64,000 nt of DNA from Pantoea alfalfae (GTDB lineage Bacteria; Pseudomonadota; Gammaproteobacteria; Enterobacterales; Enterobacteriaceae). Shown in pieces: positions 31,718-41,513 of the stretch. The position numbers were made by a program, and so were the translations under genes. The stretch is taken from the NCBI RefSeq assembly GCF_019880205.1, contig NZ_CP082292.1, positions 1,736,001 through 1,800,000 on the forward strand, written 5' to 3'. How positions within the stretch are numbered: position 1 is the stretch's first letter; each line of letters starts with the position of its first letter. Under the pieces are notes generated by a model that ran no database searches, was not told the DNA's origin, and was given only the letters and a program-made list of their open reading frames with translations.

Positions 31718-31740
31718 GCCCGCGCATTGCGGGCTTTTTT
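31718..31740 (+). terminator. Rho-independent terminator after adhP
   Basis: The stem GCCCGC / GCGGGC with loop GCATT and six T lies 22 bases after the stop codon. Confidence 0.9.
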
Positions 31741-31910
31741 ATGTCAGCAGCGCCTGGTCCTGCCACGTGAAGGCCTTAACGCGTATTCCCCACAAACATT
31801 AATAAGCACGGCTTTATGTTTCATTGTGTGATTTTCGCTTGCACTTTACCGGTAACATTATAGTTTATGAGGGGAAGGCATGATTACACACAACCGAAGG
31901 AGGGTTATTT

Positions 31911-32048
31911 ATGGCGAAGCATCACTTACTTAAATCCATTGAAATTGCTGCAATTGTACTGTTTGTCCTGATACTGGCGTATCTGGCTGTGACCGGTCTG
32001 ATGTCATCGACGGGCATGGATCACGCCTGGCCTTATCCCACTAAGTAA
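31911..32048 (+). CDS. 45-residue single-pass membrane protein
   Basis: I do not recognise this protein. It has an unusually strong ribosome site (GAAGGAGGG, 7 bases before ATG). The sequence is MAKHHLLKSIEI, a hydrophobic helix AAIVLFVLILAYLAVTGLM (residues 13-31), then a short outer tail SSTGMDHAWPYPTK. The positive N terminus predicts N-in orientation. It stands alone between adhP and convergent small genes. The good start site and clean single-helix design argue that it is expressed; its role is unknown. Confidence 0.65.
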   Translation: MAKHHLLKSIEIAAIVLFVLILAYLAVTGLMSSTGMDHAWPYPTK

Positions 32049-32143
32049 CTGAGTGCGGCACCAGGGAAATTATAAATAATATAAATAGATAACCTTTCCC
32101 TCTCGAAAGGGATAAACCCCGCTATCGCGAGGTTAATCAGAGG

Positions 32144-32329
32144 TTACACCAGACTTACCGACAGCAGCGTCAGTTCTTCAGTTTCCAGCGACAGGCTTTT
32201 TTTGGTTTCGAACATAAAGGTCTCAAGCGCCTCCTCAACATCATCACCTTCAATAAAGGCATGCGTCGTAACATGATTTTCACCTTTTGGCTTAATGACG
32301 TAGGAAACAAACCACTTCTTCTTTTCCAT
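32144..32329 (-). CDS. Hypothetical 61-residue acidic protein
   Basis: I do not recognise this protein. It reads MEKKKWFVSYVIKPKGENHV, then TTHAFIEGDDVEEALETFMF and a C-terminal part rich in Glu and Leu. The pattern of a short strand, charged turn and helix looks like a small folded alpha/beta protein. An AGAGGAAA site precedes the ATG. It is followed in the same direction, upstream, by another small unknown gene 116 bases away; they may be independent. Confidence 0.55.
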   Translation of the reverse strand: MEKKKWFVSYVIKPKGENHVTTHAFIEGDDVEEALETFMFETKKSLSLETEELTLLSVSLV

Positions 32330-32445
32330 GATGCTTTTCCTCTTCTGAAAATAGTAATGCCGCGTGGCGATAATGCCTTAACAGGCCGTTCTTTCGCCGG
32401 ACTCTCAGCGGAACCTGACCTTAAACGCACCGTGGCCGATAAAGG

Positions 32446-32706
32446 CTAATCAAGCGGGGCAGGATGCAGCAGGTCAATTACGTCATCGATTTCATTGCTG
32501 GCCGCGTGGCGATCAAGGGCAACCGCATAATAGCGTCCCTTGCAGTAGTGCTTTGTTACCGCCACTCGATGGCCGGTATCGCTGTCAGCTTCACCGCCGC
32601 TCAGGGTCTGCAGATGGGGCGGGATAACCAGCTCACTTTCGAGTTGTTCTGCTTCAATGATCACCGCGCCACCGTCACTGGATAGCAGCAGATGCTGAAT
32701 GCTCAT
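32446..32706 (-). CDS. Hypothetical 86-residue protein
   Basis: I do not recognise this protein. It is soluble and acidic, starting MSIQHLLLSSDGGAVIIEAE and ending DDVIDLLHPAPLD. A conspicuous middle motif is VTKHYCKGRYYAVALDRH. The ribosome site AAGGAGAG, 5 bases before ATG, is strong. No signal peptide or membrane segment is visible. It lies in the accessory block between other unknown small genes and the acyltransferase. Confidence 0.6.
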   Translation of the reverse strand: MSIQHLLLSSDGGAVIIEAEQLESELVIPPHLQTLSGGEADSDTGHRVAVTKHYCKGRYYAVALDRHAASNEIDDVIDLLHPAPLD

Positions 32707-32825
32707 GTTCTCTCCTTTGCTTCAGATTGCTAACCGGGAAAGTGTAGTTCACCTCAGCAGGCGTGCTGGCGAGGGCGCTTAATCATTGCCTGTACAGGGC
32801 TGATCAACGGTGTCAGAGGCAATAA

Positions 32826-32848
32826 AAAAGCCCCAGACAGGGGCTTTT
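32826..32848 (-). terminator. Terminator after acyltransferase gene
   Basis: Read on the minus strand, AAAAGCCCC / GGGGCTTTT with loop TGTCT is followed by more T. It lies 22 bases past the acyltransferase stop. Confidence 0.85.
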
Positions 32849-32869
32849 AAGAAATGAGTGGACTGAAAC

Positions 32870-34012
32870 TTAGCTGGTCTGATTGGCCAGCTTAGGCTTC
32901 AGTACGCGCTTACCCATCTGAATGCCGGGCTTCTCAACATACTTATAGAGTAAAGAGGCCAGCGCATAGGTCACCGGGATGGCAGATATGCAGACAATCA
33001 GGAAACGCATCATGTCGCTCTTAAACTCAAAGTCAGTATGAGTGAGCAGCAGGGCGATCAGCGGGATCACGATCAGCAGGTGCAGCAGGTAGACCGAGAA
33101 CGAGACGTCGCCCAGCCACGTGCTGAGTCGGTTGTTCAGAAGTTTCCGCGGCAGGGCAATCAGCTGAGCCATCATGCTGCCCTGCGGGTATTGCCACAGA
33201 ATCGCCGTCATACCGACGATCATCAGCGCCTCCATTATCACCTGCAGCTTAATCGCGTCCATGCCAATCGCCACGGTGACGACCGGGCCGAGCAGCGCAT
33301 AGCCGACATAGAGCAGCGATTTACGGCGAATTGCTTCGGCCAGCAGCATTCCTGCCAGGAACATGTTCAGCTTAATCAGGATCATCGAAGGCATCTCAAA
33401 CGCCTCATAATAATCGGCCAGCACGTACCGACCGGCGCAGCAGAGCGCCATGATGCCAATCAGGGAGGCGGCATAACCAAAGCGCAGCGTGACCAGCATG
33501 ATGAACGGGAACAGCAGATAGAACTGCATCTCCAGCCCAATACTCCAGTCAGGTAGCACGGTGTTAAACCCATACTCGGGCAACATGCCGAACAGGAAGC
33601 TGAAGTGAGTCAGGATATTTGCCAGCGACTGGTCGTTGTAACGCGACGACTCCGTGGCGGTGCCGGAATAAAAATGCGCAATGGTGTCACGCATTTCACC
33701 AAACCACGGGCCATAAATCAGGGCAATGATTAACAGCAGATAGTAGAGCGGGGCGATACGGAAGAAGCGGCGGATCCAAAACTTCTTAATCGTCTCCGCG
33801 CTCTGCCATGGCTCTTTCTGCTGGCGCTCGACGTAGTTTTTCGCCATCAGATAACCCGATAACAGAATAAAAAGGTCGACCCCGATGCCCGGTGATGAAA
33901 TTAGTGTGATATGGCAATGAACCAGTAAGCTGATATGGCCAACCAGTACCCAGAGAGAGGCAATGCCGCGTAACCCTTCCAGCTCCGTTGACCAACCTCG
34001 TGTTGCAGACAT
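32870..34012 (-). CDS. Acyltransferase 3 family membrane protein (OafA/YrhL-like)
   Basis: The 380-residue protein is an integral membrane acyltransferase of the acyltransferase-3 family, whose members O-acetylate or succinylate cell-surface or exopolysaccharide sugars. The family start TELEGLRGIASLWVLVGHIS contains the conserved Arg and His. RRFFRIAPLYYLLLI (near 88) is the second signature, and about ten membrane helices follow. It ends with a basic tail (QMGKRVLKPKLANQTS). There is no glycan gene next to it, so the substrate is unknown. Confidence 0.85.
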   Translation of the reverse strand: MSATRGWSTELEGLRGIASLWVLVGHISLLVHCHITLISSPGIGVDLFILLSGYLMAKNYVERQQKEPWQSAETIKKFWIRRFFRIAPLYYLLLIIALIYGPWFGEMRDTIAHFYSGTATESSRYNDQSLANILTHFSFLFGMLPEYGFNTVLPDWSIGLEMQFYLLFPFIMLVTLRFGYAASLIGIMALCCAGRYVLADYYEAFEMPSMILIKLNMFLAGMLLAEAIRRKSLLYVGYALLGPVVTVAIGMDAIKLQVIMEALMIVGMTAILWQYPQGSMMAQLIALPRKLLNNRLSTWLGDVSFSVYLLHLLIVIPLIALLLTHTDFEFKSDMMRFLIVCISAIPVTYALASLLYKYVEKPGIQMGKRVLKPKLANQTS

Positions 34013-34212
34013 AACTTTTCCTCGTTTTTACCCGGCTTTTGGCGCTCACTAAGCCTTAAGGCAAAAGATATGTAAACGGGCCTTTACAAAAGTAAGAGGA
34101 TTCCGAGCATAGAGATTAGGAAGAAATCAACTGCACAAGGGCTGGAAGGCACGCAAAGGTAAGAGTGTACAAGCGCACACCCTTAACCAGAATTACTGAT
34201 TGAGATAAGCGA

Positions 34213-34542
34213 TCAGGCCAGCTTTAACAGGATCATGCCAGCCAGCAGAAGAGTCAGACCGGCCCAGCCTTTGCGGTTTAGTCGCTGGCCAAACAACACC
34301 CATCCAGCCGCGACAGTGGCAATAATCCCAAAACCGCCCCAGACTGCATAGGCGATCGACAGATCGATGCCTTTGACCGCCTGAGCGAGTGCGCTGAAAG
34401 CGAGCAGCACACAGCAGAGTGATAGCAGACCGTACAGCGGTTTCTTAAACCCATCAGAATATTTAAGGAATATGTTGGCGGCAATCTCCAGCACGATAGC
34501 AAGTGCCAGCCAGACGGCATGAATAAAATCAGCGATGACCAT
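34213..34542 (-). CDS. mdtI: Spermidine export protein MdtI
   Basis: MdtI is a small multidrug resistance (SMR) protein that with MdtJ forms a heteromeric spermidine exporter in the inner membrane. The 109 residues match E. coli MdtI, with four helices, the membrane Glu in [20 protein letters not shown] (near residue 19) and the [19 protein letters not shown] block at the end. Its start lies inside the end of mdtJ (14-base overlap), so translation is coupled. A plausible leader peptide upstream of mdtJ may control both. Confidence 0.95.
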   Translation of the reverse strand: MVIADFIHAVWLALAIVLEIAANIFLKYSDGFKKPLYGLLSLCCVLLAFSALAQAVKGIDLSIAYAVWGGFGIIATVAAGWVLFGQRLNRKGWAGLTLLLAGMILLKLA

Positions 34543-34879
34543 GATTAACCTCCGCTGATGATTGGGTGCCAGTCTTGATCAGCACAATCCCGACGATCAG
34601 CGTTACCAGACCGCAGATTTTCAGCGCTGACAGCGCTTCGCCAAATAGTTGTACGCTGAATAACGTAATCAGCATGATGCCAATCCCTTCCCATAGGGCA
34701 TAAGCCACACCCAGGGCGATACGTTTGATGGCGAAACTCAGCAGAATATAGGAACAAGCGATCATGCCCAGCATCATGAGATAGCCTGAATGGCTGCCAT
34801 TGAGGCTGGACCATTTCATGAAAAGGGTACCAATAATTTCAGTAACAATAGCGAGTGATAGTAAAACCCAGGCGCGCAT
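34529..34879 (-). CDS. mdtJ: Spermidine export protein MdtJ
   Basis: MdtJ is the partner of MdtI. The 116-residue protein is close to E. coli MdtJ (121), with the conserved Glu in [16 protein letters not shown] (near 14) and the family block [22 protein letters not shown] (pattern, near 55). The C terminus keeps EVNHG but is a few residues shorter. It is first in the mdtJI operon and begins 81 bases downstream of the putative leader ORF. Confidence 0.95.
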   Translation of the reverse strand: MRAWVLLSLAIVTEIIGTLFMKWSSLNGSHSGYLMMLGMIACSYILLSFAIKRIALGVAYALWEGIGIMLITLFSVQLFGEALSALKICGLVTLIVGIVLIKTGTQSSAEVNHGHR

Positions 34880-34960
34880 GGGTGCTCTCCAGCAACGATA
34901 AAAGACGACCTGCCACAGTACACAGGGCAGACTCAGAACAGTGTCGAAGTGGTGAGGGGA

Positions 34961-35047
34961 CTACAGGGCGTTACGCCAGTGCTGATCGGCGACGTTCCAG
35001 CCAGAAAGGAAGGTGGGGGTAAGATGTGACATGAACATTCTGCTCAT
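34961..35047 (-). CDS. Putative mdtJI leader peptide (MdtU-like)
   Basis: A 28-codon frame sits 81 bases upstream of mdtJ on the same strand, reading MSRMFMSHLTPTFLSGWNVA then DQHWRNAL and TAG. In E. coli, mdtJI is preceded by a translated upstream ORF (mdtU) that couples expression to spermidine; the position and size here fit that role. I cannot compare residues with E. coli MdtU from memory. The ribosome site is weak, and the second or third Met could be the start. Confidence 0.5.
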   Translation of the reverse strand: MSRMFMSHLTPTFLSGWNVADQHWRNAL

Positions 35048-35249
35048 AAAATTTACAACGCATCCACATTGTTGCTTCTCGTCAGTGGACGGATAATGCC
35101 TCCGGTGAAATACACGCCGGATTTATACCATTCTGCACATCATGAAATCAACAGCAGATGCTGCTATTTTTGATTCCTGTTGAGGTTTGATGGTTCAAAA
35201 ATCAGTTTTTTTTAAAACGTATGTAGGGAAGCGCGAGTTCGTAAAACAG
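35048..35249. other. mdtJI upstream region / betA downstream gap
   Basis: This AT-rich gap should hold the mdtJI promoter. TTGTTGCTTCTCGTCAG and ATAATGCC-like stretches are present, but no pair of hexamers is convincing. I see no ORF worth naming. Confidence 0.35.
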
Positions 35250-35286
35250 TGCAAAAAAAACCGGGCAACAGAATGCCCGGTTTTTG
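35250..35286 (-). terminator. Terminator of the betIBA operon
   Basis: On the minus strand the stem AACCGGGCA / TGCCCGGTT (loop TTCTGT) is followed by a run of eight T, 20 bases past the betA stop. The other strand also has five T, so it may act in both directions. Confidence 0.88.
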
Positions 35287-35306
35287 TTACGTGACACCGT
35301 CACGAA

Positions 35307-36989
35307 TCACTCAGCGCGCTGCGGCACGGTGCGAACCGGCGCATCACCCGCGACATAGTAAGTGGCGGTGCTGCGTGGCAGCGGATTGCGGCCACGAATC
35401 TTATCGGCAATCTTCTCGCCAATCATGATAGTGGTGGCATTCAGGTTACCGGTGATAATCAGCGGCATAATCGACGCATCAACGACACGTAAACCTTCCA
35501 GCCCATGTACACGACCTTCGCCATCCACGACGGCCATCGGGTCGTTACCCATCTTACAGGTGCCGCACGGATGATAGGCGGTTTCGCCGTGGTTGCGCAC
35601 GAACTCGTCCAGCTGCTCATCCGTCTGGCAATCCAGACCCGGACTGATTTCACGGCCACGATATTTATCCAGCGCTGGCTGATTGATTATCTGACGCGTA
35701 ATGCGGATAGCATCGCGGAACTCATGCCAGTCCTGCTCATGTGACATGTAGTTGAACAGAATAGCCGGATGACGACGCGGATCGCGTGACTTCAGGCGCA
35801 CATGACCACGGCTTGGCGAACGCATAGAGCCGACGTGACACTGGAAGCCGTGGGCATCAACAGCGTTAGAACCGTTGTAGTTAATTGCTACCGGCAGGAA
35901 GTGATACTGAATGTTCGGCCAGCTGAACTCTTCGCGGCTGCGGATAAAGCCGCCTGCTTCAAACTGGTTGCTGGCACCGATACCGGTGCCGTTAAACATC
36001 CACTCTGCACCGATTTTCGGCTGGTTCCACCACTTCAGGGCCGGATAGATAGAAACCGGCTCTTTACACTCATACTGCAGATACATCTCCAGATGGTCCT
36101 GCAGGTTTTCACCCACGCCCGGCAAGTCGTGCACCAGCGGAATGTCGAATTGCTTCAGCAGCTCAGGCGAACCCACGCCAGAACGCTGCAGGATCTGTGG
36201 CGAGGCGATAGCACCCGCGCACAGCAGCACTTCACGACGAGCCGTCACTTTATTGATGGTGTTGCTGTCGCCCTGCAGATACTCCACGCCAACCGCGCGC
36301 TTGCCGTCGAAGATGATGCGATCGGTGGTGGCATGCGTAATGATCTTCAGGTTGGGGCGACCTTTGGCCATATCGAGATAGCCACGGGCAGTGCTGGAAC
36401 GACGACCCTTTGGCGTCACGGTACGATCCATCGGACCAAAACCTTCCTGCTGGTAGCCATTCAGATCGTCGGTGCGTGGATAACCCGCCTGTACACCCGC
36501 CTCAATCATCGCTTCAAACAGCACGTTGTTGCCCGCTTTCGGCGTTGCCACGCAAACCGGGCCATCGCCGCCGTGGAAATCGTTCGGGCCGATATCACGG
36601 GTTTCCGCTTTACGGTAGTAGGGCAGGCAGTCCAGATAACTCCAGTTCTCCAGTCCCGGCTCGCTGGCCCAGTTGTCCAGATCCATCGCGTTGCCGCGGA
36701 TGTAACACATGCCGTTAATCAGGGATGAACCACCCAGGCCTTTGCCGCGACCACACTCCATGCGGCGGTTGTTCATGTAAGGCTCTGGCTCAGTCTCATA
36801 GGCCCAGTTATAGCGTTTTCCCTGCAGCGGGAAGGCAAGGGCCGCAGGCATCTGTGTACGAAAATCAAAACGGTAATCCGGGCCGCCCGCTTCGAGCAAC
36901 AGGACGCTCACGTTGCTTTCCTCGGTAAGACGGGTCGCCAGAACATTACCTGCGGATCCGGCTCCAATAATAATGTAATCAAATTCCAT
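35307..36989 (-). CDS. betA: Choline dehydrogenase BetA
   Basis: BetA oxidises choline to betaine aldehyde (and further) at the membrane, using FAD. The 560-residue protein belongs to the GMC oxidoreductases: FAD-binding [19 protein letters not shown] at the N terminus, [20 protein letters not shown] near residue 80, and the second GMC signature with [15 protein letters not shown] near 255. The active-site His is in [13 protein letters not shown] (near 463). It is the last gene of betIBA, 23 bases after betB. The accessory-block location, with betT divergent, matches the bet cluster of E. coli. Confidence 0.97.
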   Translation of the reverse strand: MEFDYIIIGAGSAGNVLATRLTEESNVSVLLLEAGGPDYRFDFRTQMPAALAFPLQGKRYNWAYETEPEPYMNNRRMECGRGKGLGGSSLINGMCYIRGNAMDLDNWASEPGLENWSYLDCLPYYRKAETRDIGPNDFHGGDGPVCVATPKAGNNVLFEAMIEAGVQAGYPRTDDLNGYQQEGFGPMDRTVTPKGRRSSTARGYLDMAKGRPNLKIITHATTDRIIFDGKRAVGVEYLQGDSNTINKVTARREVLLCAGAIASPQILQRSGVGSPELLKQFDIPLVHDLPGVGENLQDHLEMYLQYECKEPVSIYPALKWWNQPKIGAEWMFNGTGIGASNQFEAGGFIRSREEFSWPNIQYHFLPVAINYNGSNAVDAHGFQCHVGSMRSPSRGHVRLKSRDPRRHPAILFNYMSHEQDWHEFRDAIRITRQIINQPALDKYRGREISPGLDCQTDEQLDEFVRNHGETAYHPCGTCKMGNDPMAVVDGEGRVHGLEGLRVVDASIMPLIITGNLNATTIMIGEKIADKIRGRNPLPRSTATYYVAGDAPVRTVPQRAE

Positions 36990-37012
36990 TCGTCGTTCCT
37001 CAGGTTAAGTGA

Positions 37013-38485
37013 TTAAAAGACTGACTGAAAACGCGTCAGCTCAACCTGCACGGACTTCACCTGGGTGTAGCTCTGCAGCGTCATCAGACCATTCTCGCGG
37101 CCAATACCGGAGTGCTTGTAGCCGCCCACCGGCATCTCTGCGGCGGACTCGCCCCAGGTGTTGATCCAGCAGATACCGGCTTCGATCTGATGAATCACGC
37201 GGTGCGCTTTATTCAGGTCCTGCGTCACCAGTCCGGCGGCCAGACCAAACTCGGTATCGTTGGCGCGGCGGATCACTTCTTCTTCACTTTCATAGCTCAG
37301 GATCGACATCACCGGCCCGAAGATCTCTTCACGGACAATCTTCATCTCATCACGGCAGTTGGTGAACACGGTGGGGGCCACCCAGGCACCCTGGTCGAAA
37401 TCACCACCAGTCAGACGTTTGCCGCCACACAGCACGCGTGCGCCTTCAGCAATGCCGGATTCGATGTAGCGCATCACGTTGTCGCGATGGCTGAAGCTGA
37501 CCAGCGGACCAAAGTTGGTAGCCGGATCACGCAGATCGCCTGCTTTAATACGGGCAACGCGTTCGCTGATTTTGGTCTCGAACGCCGCCTGCAGTTTTGC
37601 AGGGATAAAGACGCGGGTGCCGTTGGTGCAGACCTGACCGGAGCTGTAGAAGTTCGCCATCATGGCGATGTCAGCGGCCAGATCGAGATCGGCATCATCA
37701 AAGATGATCAGCGGTGATTTACCGCCCAGCTCCATAGTGACCTCTTTCAGCGTTGACCCCGCTGCATTAGCCATCACTTTTTTGCCGCTGACAACGCCGC
37801 CGGTAAAGGAGACTTTGTCGATGCCCGGATGCTCGGTGAGCAACTGACCGGTCACCGAACCGATGCCCGGCAGCACGTTAAACACGCCATCCGGCAGGCC
37901 CGCTTCGGTGTAGATTTCTGCCAGCTTCAGGGCAGTAAGCGGAGTCATTTCGCTGGGTTTGAAAATCATCGCGTTACCCGCTGCCAGCGCGGGTGCGGAT
38001 TTCCACAGGGCGATCTGAATCGGGTAGTTCCAGGCACCGATACCGGCGACCACGCCCAGCGGTTCGCGGCGGGTATAAACAAAGGAGGTTTCACGCAGTG
38101 GGATCTGCTGACCCTCCAGCGCCGGAACCAGACCCGCGTAGTACTCCAGCACGTCTGCACCGGTGACGATATCGACTGCTGAGGTTTCGCTGTAAGGTTT
38201 ACCGGTGTCCAGCATTTCCAGCTCTGCCAGCTCATCATTACGCTCGCGCAGGATGTCGACGGCGCGACGCAGGATGCGTGAGCGCTCCATGGCGGTCATT
38301 GCCGCCCAGACCTTCTGGCCTTTTCTGGCGGCAGCAACGGCGCGATCGACATCTTCCTGGCCGGCGGCATGAACCTCTGCCAGGACTTCGCCGTTGACCG
38401 GGTTGATTGTCTGGAACGTTTCGCCAGACGCTGCGGCAACATAAGCGCCATCGATGTAGAGTTTCTGCTCGGTGAATCGGGACAT
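37013..38485 (-). CDS. betB: Betaine aldehyde dehydrogenase BetB
   Basis: BetB converts betaine aldehyde to the compatible solute glycine betaine with NAD(P)+. The 490-residue protein has the ALDH signatures: Glu in [14 protein letters not shown] (near residue 252) and the catalytic Cys in [15 protein letters not shown] (near 286), plus the NAD-binding [12 protein letters not shown] near 228. It lies between betI and betA, with gaps of 14 and 23 bases, so all three are one transcript. Confidence 0.97.
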   Translation of the reverse strand: MSRFTEQKLYIDGAYVAAASGETFQTINPVNGEVLAEVHAAGQEDVDRAVAAARKGQKVWAAMTAMERSRILRRAVDILRERNDELAELEMLDTGKPYSETSAVDIVTGADVLEYYAGLVPALEGQQIPLRETSFVYTRREPLGVVAGIGAWNYPIQIALWKSAPALAAGNAMIFKPSEMTPLTALKLAEIYTEAGLPDGVFNVLPGIGSVTGQLLTEHPGIDKVSFTGGVVSGKKVMANAAGSTLKEVTMELGGKSPLIIFDDADLDLAADIAMMANFYSSGQVCTNGTRVFIPAKLQAAFETKISERVARIKAGDLRDPATNFGPLVSFSHRDNVMRYIESGIAEGARVLCGGKRLTGGDFDQGAWVAPTVFTNCRDEMKIVREEIFGPVMSILSYESEEEVIRRANDTEFGLAAGLVTQDLNKAHRVIHQIEAGICWINTWGESAAEMPVGGYKHSGIGRENGLMTLQSYTQVKSVQVELTRFQSVF

Positions 38486-38499
38486 GTTTTCTCCTTCCG

Positions 38500-39093
38500 T
38501 TATTCGTGCTCGCCAGCCAGTTGCTGACGGATGAATTGGGTGGTCAGTGTGAGCGCGATAGCGGGATCGAATGGCTTACCGCTTAGCGCGGCGCGCAGCC
38601 ACAGACCGTCGATCAGGGCAGCCAGACCGTGTGCGGCCAGGCGTGCTTTTTCCAGCGGCAGTTCACGCCGGAATTCGACGACCAGCGTTGAGTAAAGCCG
38701 ACGGCTGCTGACCCGCTCAAGCCGGTTAAGCTGGGGCTGATGCATGCTACTCGACCAGAAGTCGAGCCAGGCTTTCATCACCGCGGTGTGCACCTGGGTT
38801 TCATCAAAATTTCCATCAACAATGGCACACAGCCGCTGTTCTGCAGAGGCATCGGCCAGCGGTTTTAGCCGCGACAGTACTGCCTCGCGTAGCTGACGCG
38901 TCACATCACGCATCGTAGCTTCCAGTAAACCGTTCTTGTCCTTGAAGTAGTGACTGATGATGCCGGTTGAGACCCCCGCCCGCCGGGCGATCTGGGCAAT
39001 CGTGGCATCATTAATCCCCATCTCATTAATCGTGCTCAGGGTCGCATCAATCAGTTGCCGACGTCGTATCGGCTGCATCCCTACCTTTGGCAT
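38500..39093 (-). CDS. betI: Choline-responsive repressor BetI
   Basis: BetI is a TetR-family repressor of betT and betIBA, relieved by choline. The 197-residue protein starts [20 protein letters not shown], as in other BetI proteins. It has the TetR helix-turn-helix ([24 protein letters not shown], pattern near 30-52) and the BetI-type C-terminal ligand domain ([17 protein letters not shown] near 105). It is first in the operon, and its own operator lies 46 bases upstream. Confidence 0.96.
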   Translation of the reverse strand: MPKVGMQPIRRRQLIDATLSTINEMGINDATIAQIARRAGVSTGIISHYFKDKNGLLEATMRDVTRQLREAVLSRLKPLADASAEQRLCAIVDGNFDETQVHTAVMKAWLDFWSSSMHQPQLNRLERVSSRRLYSTLVVEFRRELPLEKARLAAHGLAALIDGLWLRAALSGKPFDPAIALTLTTQFIRQQLAGEHE

Positions 39094-39138
39094 AGCTCCA
39101 GCTCCACCCTCAAATCGAGCCCCTATTTAATCTTTTTT

Positions 39139-39158
39139 TGATTGCACGTTCAATATAA
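39139..39158. promoter_or_regulatory. BetI operator in the betI-betT gap
   Basis: TGATTGCACGTTCAATATAA carries the imperfect dyad ATTG-CACGTT-CAAT, which in inverse orientation (TATTGAACGTGCAAT) matches the E. coli BetI site as I recall it. It is located between the divergent betI and betT starts. Confidence 0.65.
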
Positions 39159-39348
39159 AAAGAAAATTTGTTAGGATGCTGTTTTTTAAATGTAACGTAA
39201 GCGAAACGGCAATGAGTGCTAAAATAGGCTGGATTGTCATAGCGATTAACAGGAAGTGACAGAACGAGACAGAGCCGCACGGCCTGAACACCGTGGGCGG
39301 CAAGACGTATCCATTGCGAATTTTCAGGACATTAACCAGAGGTAATCG

Positions 39349-41379
39349 ATGAATAATCCACCTTCCGGTGAAAAAGACAGACTCAATCCCGTTGTATTTT
39401 ATACCTCTGCCGGATTGATTCTGACGTTTTCACTTGTGACGATTCTCTACAGTGAACTGGCCGCGAGCTGGATCCTCAAGGCGGTCAACTGGGTTTCCGC
39501 CACCTTCGGCTGGTACTACATGCTGGCTGCCACCCTCTACATCGTCTTTGTGCTCTATATGGCCTGCTCACGCTTTGGCTCTATTAAGCTTGGGCCGGAG
39601 CACTCTAAACCCGAATTCAGCGTGCTCAGCTGGTCCGCCATGCTGTTTGCTGCCGGGATCGGCATCGACCTGATGTTCTTCTCGGTCGCCGAACCGGTGA
39701 CGCAGTATATGCAGCCGCCGGAAGGAGCAGGGCAGACGCTGGAAGCCGCCCGCCAGGCGATGGTCTGGACGCTGTTCCACTACGGACTGACCGGCTGGTC
39801 GATGTACGCACTGATGGGCATCGCGCTGGGCTACTTCAGCTACCGTTATAACCTGCCGCTGACTATTCGTTCGGCGCTCTATCCCATATTCGGTAAACGC
39901 ATCTATGGCCCGATTGGTCACACGGTAGATATCGCAGCCGTGGTCGGCACCATCTTTGGTATCGCCACCACGTTAGGGATAGGGGTCGTACAGCTGAACT
40001 ACGGCCTGAAAGTGCTGTTTGATATCCCGGAAGGCCTGACCGCGCAGACCGCGCTGATAGTCCTTTCTGTGGTGATCGCTACCATCTCTGTGACGTCGGG
40101 TGTTGATAAAGGGATCCGTTTCCTCTCCGAACTCAACGTGATCATGGCGCTTGGCCTGATTCTGTTTGTGCTGTTCTTCGGCAACACCGAGTTCCTGCTG
40201 AATGCTCTGGTGCTGAACGTTGGCGATTACATCAACCGCTTCATGGGCATGACGCTCAATACCTTTGCCTTTGATCGTCCAACCCAATGGATGAACAGCT
40301 GGACGCTCTTCTTCTGGGCGTGGTGGGTGGCGTGGTCGCCGTTTGTCGGCCTGTTCCTGGCGCGTATCTCACGCGGTCGTACCATTCGTGAGTTCGTGCT
40401 GGGCACGCTGATTATTCCGTTCACCTTTACACTGCTGTGGCTGTCCGTGTTCGGTAACGCCGCGCTGTATCAGATCATTCACGGTAATACGGAATTTGCG
40501 CAGGAAGTAATGAATCATGCAGAGCGTGGCTTCTACAGCCTGCTGGCGCAGTATCCGGCGTTTAAACTCAGCGCATCGGTTGCCACCATCACTGGCATGC
40601 TGTTCTACGTGACCTCTGCGGATTCCGGTTCGCTGGTGCTGGGTAACTTCACCTCGCGGCTGAAAGACATTAACAGCGATGCGCCAAACTGGCTGCGCAT
40701 CTTCTGGTCCGTGGCGATTGGGGTGCTGACGCTGAGCATGCTGATGACCAACGGTATCACTGCCCTGCAGAACACCACGGTGATCATGGGACTGCCGTTC
40801 AGCTTTGTGATCTTCTTTGTGATGGCGGGTCTGTTTAAATCACTGAAGATTGAGGATCACCGCCGTGCCAGCGCCACGCGCGATACTGCGCCCTATCTGG
40901 CGCATGCGACCGACCGTCTGACCTGGAAGAAGCGTCTGTCACGCCTGATGAACTACCCGGGTTCGCGTTACACCCAGCAGATGATGGAAAAGACCATTTT
41001 CCCGGCGATGCAGGAAGTGGCAAAAGAGCTGGAACTGCGTGATGCCCGCGTCACACTGGAAAGCGTCGAGGCAGATGAGGCGAACCCGATTGGCTATCTG
41101 GATCTGCGTGTTCATCTGGGCGAAGAGCAGGACTTCATTTATCAGGTCTGGCCGCAGCAATATTCGATTCCGGGCTTTACCTACCGCGCCCGTAGCGGTA
41201 AGTCGACCTACTATCGGCTGGAAACGTTCCTGATGGAGGGCAGCCAGGGTAACGACCTGATGGATTACAGCAAAGAGCAGGTGATCATCGACATACTGGA
41301 TCAGTATGAGCGACACCTGAACTTCATCCATCTCAACCGTGAAGCGCCGGGCAGCAATATCAGCTTCCCAAGCGTGTAA
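39349..41379 (+). CDS. betT: High-affinity choline transporter BetT
   Basis: BetT is a BCCT-family proton-driven choline importer. The 676-residue protein has twelve membrane helices. The BCCT signature lies around WTLFFWAWWVAWSPFVGLFLARISRGRT (pattern, near residues 315-343), preceded by a choline-site FFSVAEPVTQYMQPP near 104. A long cytoplasmic C-terminal domain (about 505-676) is the osmosensing tail typical of BetT. It is divergent from betIBA across the BetI operator; together they import choline and turn it into betaine for osmoprotection. Confidence 0.96.
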   Translation: MNNPPSGEKDRLNPVVFYTSAGLILTFSLVTILYSELAASWILKAVNWVSATFGWYYMLAATLYIVFVLYMACSRFGSIKLGPEHSKPEFSVLSWSAMLFAAGIGIDLMFFSVAEPVTQYMQPPEGAGQTLEAARQAMVWTLFHYGLTGWSMYALMGIALGYFSYRYNLPLTIRSALYPIFGKRIYGPIGHTVDIAAVVGTIFGIATTLGIGVVQLNYGLKVLFDIPEGLTAQTALIVLSVVIATISVTSGVDKGIRFLSELNVIMALGLILFVLFFGNTEFLLNALVLNVGDYINRFMGMTLNTFAFDRPTQWMNSWTLFFWAWWVAWSPFVGLFLARISRGRTIREFVLGTLIIPFTFTLLWLSVFGNAALYQIIHGNTEFAQEVMNHAERGFYSLLAQYPAFKLSASVATITGMLFYVTSADSGSLVLGNFTSRLKDINSDAPNWLRIFWSVAIGVLTLSMLMTNGITALQNTTVIMGLPFSFVIFFVMAGLFKSLKIEDHRRASATRDTAPYLAHATDRLTWKKRLSRLMNYPGSRYTQQMMEKTIFPAMQEVAKELELRDARVTLESVEADEANPIGYLDLRVHLGEEQDFIYQVWPQQYSIPGFTYRARSGKSTYYRLETFLMEGSQGNDLMDYSKEQVIIDILDQYERHLNFIHLNREAPGSNISFPSV

Positions 41380-41385
41380 ACCAGG

Positions 41386-41418
41386 CCCGTCAGCACTGTG
41401 CTGGCGGGTTTTTTTTTG
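41386..41418 (+). terminator. Rho-independent terminator after betT
   Basis: The stem CCCGTCAGCA / TGCTGGCGGG (one G-T or mismatch position) is followed by nine T, starting 6 bases after the stop codon. Confidence 0.9.
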
Positions 41419-41513
41419 CCATCGACGAGCCGTTACACGCCGTCGCCTGCCGATATCGTCTATCTTTAGGGCTATGCTGGCCTGATGCCTGAAGGGTATA
41501 GACAGGGAGTCAT

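Noticed and set aside
35802..36728. Plus-strand open frame of about 309 codons opposite betA
   Set aside because: It is an opposite-strand shadow of a GC-biased gene; its composition (rich in His, Gln, Arg) is typical of such shadows.
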